IMG/VR virus record: IMGVR_UViG_3300017748_000002
Span: 1-64,000 of that record
Source: a virus
Length of the DNA stretch: 64,000 bases
Direction: 5' to 3' (one strand)
Below the pieces are notes generated by a model that did not search any database, was not told where the DNA came from, and was given only the letters and a program-made list of their open reading frames with translations. A program made the position numbers and the translations under genes. This document shows, piece by piece, positions 15,658-23,996 of the stretch; positions within the stretch are counted from its first letter, which is position 1, and every line of letters starts with the position of its first letter.

Positions 15658-15700
15658 TGCTCACTTTTTTGTTTACGTATGAAAAGAATTAGTGTATAAT
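15658..15700 (+). promoter_or_regulatory. Promoter with TGCTCA upstream box
   Basis: TGCTCA at 15658-15663, eight bases, -35 TTTACG at 15672-15677, 17 bases, -10 TATAAT at 15695-15700. Start codon at 15735 with GAGGAG upstream. Confidence 0.8.
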
Positions 15701-15734
15701 ATAACTATAAAATGATGAAGAGGAGATTATCATT

Positions 15735-15968
15735 ATGTCTAAGCCAATTTCAAATGCAGCCTTCAAAAGAATGATTCTTCAAGAGTCTGCCGAAAAGCAA
15801 CAAGAAATTATTAGTCGTCAACTAAGAATCCTTCCGCGGATGATTATGGATGAAGTTGCTCGTATGCCACAGTTGCCTACATCACCTAAAGTGATTAAGG
15901 ACCTAGAATCAAAACTAAAGTTGGTTCAATCAATGTGGACAGACATTTTGGTGGCTCGTCATGTTTAA
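15735..15968 (+). CDS. Small helical protein, unknown
   Basis: A 77-residue, mostly helical protein (ISRQLRILPRMIMDEVARMPQLP, then KVIKDLESKLKLVQSMW). It is first in its operon behind a TGCTCA-type promoter with a strong AGAGGAG site, so it is likely to be well expressed early. No family recognised. Confidence 0.5.
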   Translation: MSKPISNAAFKRMILQESAEKQQEIISRQLRILPRMIMDEVARMPQLPTSPKVIKDLESKLKLVQSMWTDILVARHV

Positions 15969-16077
15969 TTTTCTTCTTGGTCTTACTATAGGTATTCTGC
16001 TTGGTATACACCAACCAGATGCTGTTATTGCGGTATATGAAACTATTACAGGAGCTATAAGTGACAATTTATCTTGA
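15961..16077 (+). CDS. Single-pass membrane microprotein (38 aa)
   Basis: ATG at 15961 overlaps the previous gene by eight bases. The 38 residues begin with a hydrophobic helix (FNFLLGLTIGILLGI) followed by a polar end. It overlaps the GTG start of the nucleotidase gene by 17 bases. A small membrane protein; role unknown. Confidence 0.45.
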   Translation: MFNFLLGLTIGILLGIHQPDAVIAVYETITGAISDNLS

Positions 16078-16585
16078 TATGGATGGTGTGATTGCTGATT
16101 TCTTTAATGGTCTTGCTAGACGATATGGTGTAAGCCATTGGAAGTCTATCCAAGATCGTGAGATTAAGTTTAGAGAACTCGCTAATACTGACTTCTTCTA
16201 CAACTTAGATATATTTCCAACAACTTACGAACTTGTAAAACGTGTCAAGTTAGTAGCCGCTCGAGAAGAAACCGAATGGGGTATCTGTTCATCTCCACTA
16301 CGCGGTGATAGAGATAACTCAGCATATTGGAAAAGACAATGGCTAAATCGATGGGACATTCTTCCACCATTGGTTGAGAACATGATTTTTACCAGTAACA
16401 AGCATAAATATGCTATAAGTCCACTGACTCGTAGACCAAATATTCTTATCGATGATAAACCAGAAAATATCAGTCGATGGAATGAAGCTGGTGGTATCGG
16501 TATTCGCTACCAAGCAAATGAAGACGATCTTGAAGAATACCTGTTTGTTGAATTGGAGAAAGCATGCAAATTGGCGAAATACTAA
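16061..16585 (+). CDS. HAD-family 5'(3')-deoxyribonucleotidase-like phosphatase
   Basis: A 174-residue protein with GTG start (AGGAG six bases upstream). Motif I is YLDMDGVIADF (Asp6, Asp8), motif II is CSSP near 85, and motif III/IV is ILIDDKPENI near 137-146, preceded by a Lys-rich segment. This is the NT5C-like HAD pattern that dephosphorylates nucleoside monophosphates. It probably adjusts nucleotide pools, in keeping with nrdJ nearby. Confidence 0.8.
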   Translation: MTIYLDMDGVIADFFNGLARRYGVSHWKSIQDREIKFRELANTDFFYNLDIFPTTYELVKRVKLVAAREETEWGICSSPLRGDRDNSAYWKRQWLNRWDILPPLVENMIFTSNKHKYAISPLTRRPNILIDDKPENISRWNEAGGIGIRYQANEDDLEEYLFVELEKACKLAKY

Positions 16586-16782
16586 GACTACGATCTGACT
16601 TCGAAGACATCACTCATGGTTATAATATGCCAGAAGGAAGTCATATAAATACGCTTGAGTGGTTTGTTGAGAATGGACATAGATCCAACTCGCTTCGTAA
16701 TGGTTTTAATGATGCATATGTAATAGCACAGATAATCCTTACGGAGCATAACACATGGCAGAAGACAGTAAACCAACAGTAA
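16564..16782 (+). CDS. Small conserved protein, unknown
   Basis: A 72-residue protein that overlaps the nucleotidase end by 22 bases. Pattern FEDITHGYNMPEG then LEWFVENGHRSNSLRNGFNDAY. Polar with His and Asn. No functional family recognised. A TATAAATA late-type box lies inside it at 16644. Confidence 0.45.
   Translation: MQIGEILRLRSDFEDITHGYNMPEGSHINTLEWFVENGHRSNSLRNGFNDAYVIAQIILTEHNTWQKTVNQQ
16644..16651 (+). promoter_or_regulatory. Possible late promoter box (TATAAATA)
   Basis: Exact T4-type late -10 box inside the previous gene, about 105 bases before the ATG of the EF-hand membrane protein at 16755. Being inside coding sequence it may be chance. Confidence 0.3.
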
Positions 16783-17099
16783 CTATCGATGCAGAAGCTA
16801 TCGAAGGTGCAGATACTAATGGTGATGGTCACGTTTCTAAAAAAGAAATGGACATGCATCTTGAATTTAAACGGAAAGCGCTTGAAGACGCTGATGCTCA
16901 GAGAGATGCAATTCGTAAGATGGCATGGTTCTCACTTGTTGGATTGTTGATATATCCAATCGGTATTGCAATCACATCAGGATTTGGTATGGATAAAGCA
17001 TCCGAACTCATTGCTGACATTGCGCCTACATACTTTGCATCAATTGCAGTATTAGTTTCAGCCTTCTTTGGAGCAGATGCTATCGCCAAAAAGAAGTAA
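16755..17099 (+). CDS. EF-hand-like membrane protein (two TM helices)
   Basis: A 114-residue protein. Residues about 19-30 read ADTNGDGHVSKKE, a good EF-hand calcium loop. A helix with many charges follows, then two membrane helices (about 55-73 and 85-108) and a KKK end. A soluble calcium-binding head on a membrane pair suggests a regulated membrane protein. Holin-like function is possible but unproven. It overlaps the previous gene by 28 bases. Confidence 0.55.
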   Translation: MAEDSKPTVTIDAEAIEGADTNGDGHVSKKEMDMHLEFKRKALEDADAQRDAIRKMAWFSLVGLLIYPIGIAITSGFGMDKASELIADIAPTYFASIAVLVSAFFGADAIAKKK

Positions 17100-17112
17100 T
17101 ATATAACTTATA

Positions 17113-17913
17113 ATGAAAAATTTGATATTACAATATTATATTCCGTATGAGTCTTTTGATGCGGATCTAGGTGGAGTAGAATTACCAGATTGGGCCAAGG
17201 CTGGATCAGAGTGCGCGCAAATGTATGCCGAGTTTTGCGAAGCAGAATACAAGCTAGCAAACGACAGGTATTTCGAACATCTGGATCCACGCCTTGACTC
17301 ATTACGTATCTTTTATGATCCTCAATACGAAGAGTACGATAATATCCTGACACTCGATCTGGATATGTTAGTTACAACTCCCTTTAACATTTTTGAAAGC
17401 TTTAACACCGGTGCTGATGTAGCAATGGTGCATGAGCTAGGTGTACATACTGGCAATCCAGCAGGTTGGCTTAAACGTGTTATGGATGTTCCAATATATC
17501 AAAGAGGCATTATTGCGTATGGCCAACATCTGTTTGGTAAAGACTGGATGTTTCCAAAGTCAGTCTTGTATCCAAATGAAAGATTCCGTTATCTCAATGG
17601 TGGACTTCAATTATGGACCAAACATGGTAGAGAGAAAGCACGTGAGCACTTTACTTCAGTTGACAACTATGTAATGCATACACGATATACAGAACAAATG
17701 TATGTTAACCTTCAACTCAGTCAGTCAATCTTTAACGTTAACGAGCTTGATACACATTGGAATAGAATGCCTTATCAGTGGAGTGGTGGACAACCGGATG
17801 GTAGAATTAATCACTTCCTCGCAAGAGATAAGTTTAATATGCCGAAATTATGGAAAGGTATGAAAGATGGCAAGATATCTAGAAATTGCAGCTGGTGCCA
17901 AACGAGGTCTTAA
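17113..17913 (+). CDS. Glycosyltransferase with DxD motif
   Basis: A 266-residue GT-A-type protein. The DxD metal-binding motif is in ILTLDLDMLVTTP near residues 76-88, followed by a GG-containing acceptor segment (RYLNGGLQLW). It is the first gene of the glycan operon. The last ~16 codons overlap the methyltransferase start in another frame. Donor and acceptor sugars cannot be told. Confidence 0.7.
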   Translation: MKNLILQYYIPYESFDADLGGVELPDWAKAGSECAQMYAEFCEAEYKLANDRYFEHLDPRLDSLRIFYDPQYEEYDNILTLDLDMLVTTPFNIFESFNTGADVAMVHELGVHTGNPAGWLKRVMDVPIYQRGIIAYGQHLFGKDWMFPKSVLYPNERFRYLNGGLQLWTKHGREKAREHFTSVDNYVMHTRYTEQMYVNLQLSQSIFNVNELDTHWNRMPYQWSGGQPDGRINHFLARDKFNMPKLWKGMKDGKISRNCSWCQTRS

Positions 17914-18484
17914 CTGGGACGCCGTAAGAGACGTTGCAGATCCTGCAAAAGGTGTAGAGAAATACGATATGCGTGATCTCCCTATGAGAGGAGTCATGGA
18001 TAATACTTATGATGGTGTATATAACGAACACTTCATAGAACACCTTACTCAAAAAGAAGGTATAGACTTTCTTATTGAAATGAAAAGAATTATGAAACCC
18101 GGTGGTACAATTCGTATTGTCTGGCCACCACGAGAGTTTGTTGATAAGCTACTTGGTGAATGGTCACTTACACCAGATGAAGAGTTCTTTTGCGCAGCCT
18201 ATTATAATTTTTACGTAGTCAAACACGGGTTCTGTCCACCAGAATTCCGTGATCGTTCTATTAGAGAACAGTGTGGTAGAGCTTTGTTGTGGCAACAGGG
18301 TGAACACATCTACGTATGGGGAAAGGCCGAACTGATGGAAACTCTCAAAGATTTAAAGTTTGTCATGGTGAAAGAACACAAGTACTTTGAAAGCCGTGTA
18401 CAAGACTTTAAAGGTATTGACACACCCGGAAAAATCAGACTACTACACTCAGCCGTTTTGGAGGCACAAAAGCCGTGGTCATAA
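17867..18484 (+). CDS. SAM-dependent methyltransferase (type 11-like)
   Basis: A 205-residue class I methyltransferase fold. The core has YLEIAAGAKRGLNWD at the N-terminus (SAM-binding Gly loop region), YDGVYNEHFIEHL around 46-58 (the post-strand-4 motif of type 11 enzymes) and MKPGGTIRIVWP near 77-88. Its position in the glycan operon suggests sugar or lipid methylation. It overlaps neighbours at both ends. Confidence 0.7.
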   Translation: MARYLEIAAGAKRGLNWDAVRDVADPAKGVEKYDMRDLPMRGVMDNTYDGVYNEHFIEHLTQKEGIDFLIEMKRIMKPGGTIRIVWPPREFVDKLLGEWSLTPDEEFFCAAYYNFYVVKHGFCPPEFRDRSIREQCGRALLWQQGEHIYVWGKAELMETLKDLKFVMVKEHKYFESRVQDFKGIDTPGKIRLLHSAVLEAQKPWS

Positions 18485-18768
18485 TTACAACGTTTGAAGG
18501 CAACCAAAAAGCTTTTCACCATTATTGGCTACCACTCATGTACAAGCATCAAGAGTGCGAGTTCCGTGTAACCGGAAAATTTGTCTTTCCAAAGGACTTA
18601 AAAAATCTGAAGGTGAACTCTCTCGATGAAAGTGGTGGACCAATACTTAAATGCCCTATCAATAAGCTTCCTACTTACAGAGGCATGATTGAACTACAAA
18701 AGAAGAACAAGAACTGGATTGGTACATGCCAACAAATCGGAGAAGACTGGTTCTATGACCTCGATTAA
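18475..18768 (+). CDS. Small protein of the glycan operon, unknown
   Basis: A 97-residue protein, MVIITTFEGNQKAFHHYW at the start, mixed alpha/beta in look. It overlaps the methyltransferase by ten bases and the mutase by 14. The strand-like start and the ending WIGTCQQIGEDWFYDLD recall the N-terminal part of a small glycosyltransferase fold, but no DxD is clear. Function unknown. Confidence 0.45.
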   Translation: MVIITTFEGNQKAFHHYWLPLMYKHQECEFRVTGKFVFPKDLKNLKVNSLDESGGPILKCPINKLPTYRGMIELQKKNKNWIGTCQQIGEDWFYDLD

Positions 18769-19777
18769 AGAATATCTAGTAGTAGGCGCTGGATTCTCAG
18801 GTTGCGTCATTGCACATGAACTGGCAAAAGCTGGCCATACAGTACATGTAATTGATTCAAGAGATCACATTGGCGGTAATGCGTATGATTATACTAATGA
18901 GCACGGCATACGTATTCACAAGTATGGACCACACTTATTTCATACAAACAATAAAAAGGTTTATGACTGGGTTACGCAGTTTGGTGAGTGGGTTGAATAT
19001 AGGCATAAGGCTAAAGCTGTCCTCAGCACTGGCCAATACGTTACGCTTCCAGTCAATAGAGAAACCAAAGAGATCGTTGGCGAAGACAATATTATTAGCA
19101 CGTTCTATGCCCCATACACATATAAGATGTGGGGAAAAACCATAGAAGAACTTGATCCGTCTATTATTAAAAGAGTTGCAGTAAGAGATGATGACAATGA
19201 AGAGTACTTTCCTAATGACGAGTTCCAAGTCTTACCAAAAGATGGTTATGAGGAAGTGTTCAAAAAGATTTTAGATCATAAGAATATTACAGTAGAATTG
19301 AATAAACCATTTCAAAAATACATGGAAGGTTGGTACCAACATGTGTTTAATTCAATGGCCATTGACGAGTACTATGATTACGAATATGGTGAACTGCCTT
19401 ATCGTTCTCTTAAATTTCACAATGTAGATCTACCAGTACCGAAACTGTTACCGGCCGCGGTAGTTAACTTTACACACGATGGGCCGTACACTCGAATGAC
19501 AGAGTGGAAGAATATGCCAGCACATGGTGTTAACGATACAATGACTTCTGTAACGTACGAAGAGCCATGCGACTATAAGGATAACGACTATGAGCGGTAC
19601 TATCCAGTCAAAGATATTGATGGTAGTAATAGAATCATATATAATAACTATAAGAACATAGCTAATAAAAATGTGACATTTATAGGCAGATGTGGAATGT
19701 ACGTATACGTTGATATGCATCAGGCAATCAACTCATCACTGGCAACAGTGGAAAAATTTCTGGAGAATAAAGAATGA
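18755..19777 (+). CDS. glf: UDP-galactopyranose mutase
   Basis: Start at ATG 18755 gives 340 residues. The FAD-binding GxGxxG is VVGAGFSG at 9-16, followed by the acidic strand-2 residue (VIDSRDHIGGNAYD). The mutase signature GPHLFHT is at 58-64, and the C-terminal FAD motif GRCGMYVYVDMHQAI is present. The enzyme converts UDP-galactopyranose to UDP-galactofuranose, the donor for Galf in surface glycans. Its presence in the operon means the phage changes or builds a Galf-containing glycan. Confidence 0.9.
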   Translation: MTSIKEYLVVGAGFSGCVIAHELAKAGHTVHVIDSRDHIGGNAYDYTNEHGIRIHKYGPHLFHTNNKKVYDWVTQFGEWVEYRHKAKAVLSTGQYVTLPVNRETKEIVGEDNIISTFYAPYTYKMWGKTIEELDPSIIKRVAVRDDDNEEYFPNDEFQVLPKDGYEEVFKKILDHKNITVELNKPFQKYMEGWYQHVFNSMAIDEYYDYEYGELPYRSLKFHNVDLPVPKLLPAAVVNFTHDGPYTRMTEWKNMPAHGVNDTMTSVTYEEPCDYKDNDYERYYPVKDIDGSNRIIYNNYKNIANKNVTFIGRCGMYVYVDMHQAINSSLATVEKFLENKE

Positions 19778-20643
19778 AAAATATAATTTACCAATACTGG
19801 AAAGGCGATATGAAGCCGGGTGTGGAATACAGCTGCAAGCTTATGAAAGAGTACGCTGATCGGATTGGTGCTGAATACAAATTTGATTTTAATACAACCA
19901 TTGCCGGTCAAGTAGTGAATGTTCCAATCTATTATGAGCCAGCCAATCCATTAGTCGATGATTCATTCGATGAATACGACAATGTGATGCTATGCGATGT
20001 TGATGTTTTTCCTACCGAAGGCTTGTCAGATAATATCTTTGATTTGTTAGACGGTGAAGATGCTGGTATCTGTACAGAGCCAAAGCAGCCGTACTTCAGA
20101 ACGATATATAATTCTGGTGGCATCAATAGTAAGATCGATAAAGAATGGGCTGAGGTCTGTAAGAAACATTGGGGTGTAGAATATCCAGTAGATGAAAAGC
20201 AAAGGCCTGAAGTATTCAATACTGGAGTTGTTGTTATCTCAAAAGCTGGTCTGGCAAAGATGAAGTCTGAATGGCCAACATTCCAAGAGTACGTTGATCG
20301 GATGAATGGCTTTCCTAAATTCTACAAATTGTTTCAAGACTATTTCTCAGCGTTTATCCATTTACCGGGATTTAATTTAAAGCGGTTACCAAACGAATGG
20401 AATTGCTATATGCATAAAGTAGGTTCTCATCCGAATGCAAAGATTGGTGATAACAGGCCTGAAAATGCTAAGTTAGTCCACATCATGTTTCGTACTGCCG
20501 ATGATTGGCCTACTGATGTTCTTTGGAGGATAACAAATAAGCCAATTGCTGAATGGGATCTTCCACTACATAAAGAATGGCCTAATGATCCACCTCGAGA
20601 AAGTAATAGCCTTTTAGATCAATTGGCAAATATTAATGCGTAG
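19774..20643 (+). CDS. Glycosyltransferase with DxD motif
   Basis: A 289-residue GT-A-like protein. The DxD is in NVMLCDVDVFPTEG near 70-82, then EVFNTGVVVIS near 147 (typical acceptor-side loop), and a late HIMFRTADDW. It resembles GT8 or GT32-type enzymes in layout. It starts four bases before the end of glf, so the two are translated together, and it may use the Galf donor. Donor specificity is inference. Confidence 0.7.
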   Translation: MKNIIYQYWKGDMKPGVEYSCKLMKEYADRIGAEYKFDFNTTIAGQVVNVPIYYEPANPLVDDSFDEYDNVMLCDVDVFPTEGLSDNIFDLLDGEDAGICTEPKQPYFRTIYNSGGINSKIDKEWAEVCKKHWGVEYPVDEKQRPEVFNTGVVVISKAGLAKMKSEWPTFQEYVDRMNGFPKFYKLFQDYFSAFIHLPGFNLKRLPNEWNCYMHKVGSHPNAKIGDNRPENAKLVHIMFRTADDWPTDVLWRITNKPIAEWDLPLHKEWPNDPPRESNSLLDQLANINA

Positions 20644-20803
20644 AGATAAACCGGCTGATCCAGCACAGTATATTAAGGTAAGAATGGGTCAACTGTTAGA
20701 TGAATCAAATAAATGCAGTGATGCGTATGATGCTCAATGGTACAATAGAATAGCAGAAGAACTTAATTGGGTATTGAAATTTTTGGAGAAGAAGAATGAT
20801 TAA
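20636..20803 (+). CDS. Small protein (55 aa), unknown
   Basis: ATG at 20636 overlaps the preceding gene by eight bases and its TAA overlaps the next ATG region. A charged, helical protein (DAQWYNRIAEELNWVLKFL). No family recognised. Support comes from exact coupling on both sides. Confidence 0.45.
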   Translation: MRRDKPADPAQYIKVRMGQLLDESNKCSDAYDAQWYNRIAEELNWVLKFLEKKND

Positions 20804-21365
20804 TGCTGAACTCAGTCATGTGACTACACTTGAAGAATTTTATGAATCAATTCGATCTCAACAAGAAGCTGCTCATGGAAACGACTATTGTGCAATGCAT
20901 GATACTATTAATGAATTGGTTCAAGACTGTAATTCCTATAAAGAATTAGGTGTACACCAAGGCGGTACACTTGCAAATGCTCTTCTTCAACCTACGATTA
21001 AATACGTAGAAGGTGTTGATATTGACATGCATCGATATAAGAAATTCCTTCAGCCAATTGCAGAACAATATGCTAAAGATAATAAAAAGATTCTGAAAAT
21101 AAGAGAAGTTGATTCAACCGGTATTGACTCTCTTGGCTATTCAACTGACATTCTAGTAATTGATTCTTACCATAAAGCCTTTCATATGGAGAAAGAATTA
21201 GAGCGGCACGGTCAGTACGCCAAGAAGTATATTGCTGCACATGATACTCATCTACCAGACGATCAATTATACTGGTGTCTCGCAAATTGGGCTGCAGAGA
21301 ATGGTTGGACCGTTGTGACAAGAAGTAAAGAAAACGTTGGATTTACGGTGATACAGCGTGACTAA
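20796..21365 (+). CDS. Class I SAM methyltransferase-like protein (MTase_24/CmcI type)
   Basis: A 189-residue protein. YKELGVHQGGTLANAL near 47-62 is the SAM-binding Gly-rich loop, VEGVDIDMHRY near 70-80 has the acidic residue that binds the ribose, and ILVIDSYHKAFHMEKEL then YIAAHDTHLPD resembles the metal/substrate part of CmcI-type O-methyltransferases. It probably methylates a sugar or its precursor in the glycan pathway. Confidence 0.65.
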   Translation: MINAELSHVTTLEEFYESIRSQQEAAHGNDYCAMHDTINELVQDCNSYKELGVHQGGTLANALLQPTIKYVEGVDIDMHRYKKFLQPIAEQYAKDNKKILKIREVDSTGIDSLGYSTDILVIDSYHKAFHMEKELERHGQYAKKYIAAHDTHLPDDQLYWCLANWAAENGWTVVTRSKENVGFTVIQRD

Positions 21366-22032
21366 TATTATATTACAACACTTCGATGGTAAACTGAGGC
21401 CACTCGACGAGCTATCAAAGACCAATATTGAAGCATATGCTAAGATGGTTGGTGCTGACTACGAGTTAGTTACAGGTAAACCATTTCGTTCTCATCTGAC
21501 TTCTCCATGCCAAAAGGTATACATGTTAGATGAAAGATATGATAAATACAATCAGGTTCTCATGCTTGATATTGACATGTTTGCTCCTATTGGTATGAAA
21601 GAAAATGTGTTTGATCTTCAAGGTGTAGGTCTCTATGCAGATACACAGAGCATGCTCCATCGAAAGATAGCCGCCACTAATCCAATGTTTGCGAGTCTCA
21701 AAGCTGCATACTGGGGTGGTGCCATCTATAAGATGGATAGACCAATGAGACAAAAACTACGTAGACACTTCGGTGGTGATGAATCGTGGATGAATCCGTA
21801 TAATAAGTTATATCAATTCGAGGATGAAGGCATTATGCACACTCTTGCAATGCTATCGAATTACAGGCATAATCCTGAAATGTATCTTGATCGTAAGTGG
21901 TGTCAATGTTCTTTCTTACCAAATCCCGAAAAGGCTGGTTTTATTCATGTAAGAACAAAGATTACGCCACAAGGACCAAAGCGAGAAAAGATGGAAAACT
22001 GGCAAGAACTACATGATAAAGGTATCCTATGA
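21358..22032 (+). CDS. Glycosyltransferase with DxD motif
   Basis: A 224-residue protein starting TNIILQHFDGKLRP, the same kind of first strand as the genes at 17113 and 19774. DxD is in VLMLDIDMFAPIG near 63-75; AYWGGAIYKMD near 119 is the GG loop. A late HVRTK is likely to bind the donor phosphate. These related copies suggest an expanded GT family within this phage. Confidence 0.7.
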   Translation: MTNIILQHFDGKLRPLDELSKTNIEAYAKMVGADYELVTGKPFRSHLTSPCQKVYMLDERYDKYNQVLMLDIDMFAPIGMKENVFDLQGVGLYADTQSMLHRKIAATNPMFASLKAAYWGGAIYKMDRPMRQKLRRHFGGDESWMNPYNKLYQFEDEGIMHTLAMLSNYRHNPEMYLDRKWCQCSFLPNPEKAGFIHVRTKITPQGPKREKMENWQELHDKGIL

Positions 22033-22724
22033 TCAATGCATACGTAATACGAATGTTTAATGATGAGATCTCTAATCGTGCCGTCTATAAGCTAGAAGAT
22101 TCTCTACCAACCAATGTAAAGCTTATTGAGTTTGATGCAATTAAACCAACTCAAGTCAAGAGGCTTATGGAAAAGCATAGAGTTCATTGGAATTATCCGT
22201 GGAATGGAGAACACCACGATATTGCGTCAGGCCTTATCAAAAAAGCATATCCGACAAAGGTAGCAAATAAAAGGATTGCATGTTTCCTTTCTCACTATCT
22301 TCTATGGCAAAGATGTATTAAGTATGATGAGCCAATCATTATACATGAACACGACGCCATTTACTTTAATGCTACACCATTACCAATCGAAGATTTTGCA
22401 CAATCTTACTACGATATTATTGGTTTGAATGATCCACGTAATGCTACAAGGCTTGCTGCAGTCTATGATCGTGTGGTACAAGAATCTGAAGGAGATATTG
22501 TACGTGCTCCTGTCATTGATCAACAGATGATCCCTCAGGGAATCGCCGGCAATAGTTCCTATTACATTAATCCACGAGGTGCACGAGAAATGGTGTCTCT
22601 GACTTCACGGTATGGCGCATGGCCAAATGATGCTCTGATGTGCAGGCAATTAGTACCAAAGCTTGGCCAGACTAAAAACTATTATACATATGTACAAGGG
22701 CTAGGAAGTACTACATCATCATGA
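22029..22724 (+). CDS. GT25-like (LPS-type) glycosyltransferase
   Basis: A 231-residue protein with the GT25 pattern: an N-terminal strand followed by RIACFLSHYLLWQRC near 80-94, then PIIIHEHDAIY near 101, and a C-terminal YYINPRGAREM. GT25 enzymes act in lipooligosaccharide synthesis and some are collagen-type galactosyltransferases. Overlaps with both neighbours by four bases. Confidence 0.75.
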   Translation: MINAYVIRMFNDEISNRAVYKLEDSLPTNVKLIEFDAIKPTQVKRLMEKHRVHWNYPWNGEHHDIASGLIKKAYPTKVANKRIACFLSHYLLWQRCIKYDEPIIIHEHDAIYFNATPLPIEDFAQSYYDIIGLNDPRNATRLAAVYDRVVQESEGDIVRAPVIDQQMIPQGIAGNSSYYINPRGAREMVSLTSRYGAWPNDALMCRQLVPKLGQTKNYYTYVQGLGSTTSS

Positions 22725-23368
22725 AATCCTTTGTTATTACGATTAAAGACAATAAAGAGTCTGTTGAAGCTGCAAAGCTATGTATCAAATCAGCTGCTCG
22801 GTTTGGTATTACTGTAGAACACCATTGGGCCAATACACCAGAAACTCTTGACATTCATGAATGGTTTAGAGAACGTTCGATTCCTGATCAGTTTTTCCAT
22901 GAAGAATATTCACGACTTGAGAACTGCATGTGTGCCTTCTCTTCGCACTATACTCTATGGCAAGAGTGCATGAAAGCAAATACACCTTTCCTTATCTTTG
23001 AACATGACGCAGTTGTAGTGGACAAGATCCCGTTAGTTACTCGAGGCCATATTGTTAATTTTGGTAAGCCATCATATGGAAAATATGAGATTCCAAACTT
23101 TGTTGGCGAGTCAAAAATGTTTTCAAAAGAATATTTACCGGGAGCACATGCATACAAAATAACTCCGACTGGAGCAAATGAATTAATTGTAAGAGTGCCA
23201 TTTGAAGCAGGACCTACTGATCTCTATATACATAATCAAAGGTTCCCAGGTATGATTAGTGAAGTCTATCCTTGGCCAGTTGAAGTACATGAAACATTTA
23301 CCACAATCCAAAGAAAACTGGGTTGTTATGCGAAACATCAATACAATGAAAAATACCAAGTTATATGA
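22721..23368 (+). CDS. GT25-like glycosyltransferase
   Basis: A 215-residue protein with ENCMCAFSSHYTLWQECM near 66-83, PFLIFEHDAVVV near 88, and AHAYKITPTGANELI near 143, matching the GT25 layout of the gene just upstream. The two are probably ancient paralogues. The C-terminus overlaps the next gene's start region by 41 bases if the ATG at 23328 is used. Confidence 0.7.
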   Translation: MKSFVITIKDNKESVEAAKLCIKSAARFGITVEHHWANTPETLDIHEWFRERSIPDQFFHEEYSRLENCMCAFSSHYTLWQECMKANTPFLIFEHDAVVVDKIPLVTRGHIVNFGKPSYGKYEIPNFVGESKMFSKEYLPGAHAYKITPTGANELIVRVPFEAGPTDLYIHNQRFPGMISEVYPWPVEVHETFTTIQRKLGCYAKHQYNEKYQVI

Positions 23369-23996
23369 TAAAGCCTTCTTAACAGGGGCTGATTTAAATA
23401 CAGAATGGATGCTTCCTTGGTTCTTTGAGAATTACAAGAAGCACAATAATACTCCATTAATCTTTGCAGACTTTGGTGTCATTGATCGAGATGCAATTGC
23501 GCCACATGTGCATGCAATTATAGACATGACAAAGGTGGAAGAAAAAGGCTGGTTTAAAAAGCCAAAAGCACTAGTCCATGCACCTGCAACAAAAACAGTC
23601 TGGATCGATAGTGATTGCCAAATCAAATCTGATATCTCTGGCATCTTTGATTTACTCCTTCCAAATAAATTAAATATGGTTGAGGATCTACCATGGGCAA
23701 AACGTCGTGGTGGAGTACAATTTAATTCAGGTGTTGTAGGTATTATTGACAAGCCTTTGATTCTTGGCATGTGGGCTAATTGGGTAAAAGAGAACCCAAG
23801 TGTAGGAGATCAAGAGACTCTTACCGAGAACCTCAATCCTATTACACAAATGACATATATAAATGCATTGCCAAACGAATATAACTGGCTCAGACTACAG
23901 ATTGAAAACGACAATCAACCTGCAACAAATGCTAGAGTTATTCATTGGACCGGCCAAAAAGGAAAAGATCGCATTAGGAGTATGATGAATGGCTAG
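23328..23996 (+). CDS. Glycosyltransferase-like protein
   Basis: Starting at ATG 23328 gives 222 residues; ATG 23346 is also possible. The metal-binding acidic motif is WIDSDCQIKSDI near 91, then VQFNSGVVGII, the acceptor-loop pattern of GT8-like enzymes, and a late HWTGQKGKDR. This layout matches small phage and bacterial GT-A enzymes. It is part of the same uninterrupted operon. Confidence 0.6.
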   Translation: MRNINTMKNTKLYDKAFLTGADLNTEWMLPWFFENYKKHNNTPLIFADFGVIDRDAIAPHVHAIIDMTKVEEKGWFKKPKALVHAPATKTVWIDSDCQIKSDISGIFDLLLPNKLNMVEDLPWAKRRGGVQFNSGVVGIIDKPLILGMWANWVKENPSVGDQETLTENLNPITQMTYINALPNEYNWLRLQIENDNQPATNARVIHWTGQKGKDRIRSMMNG

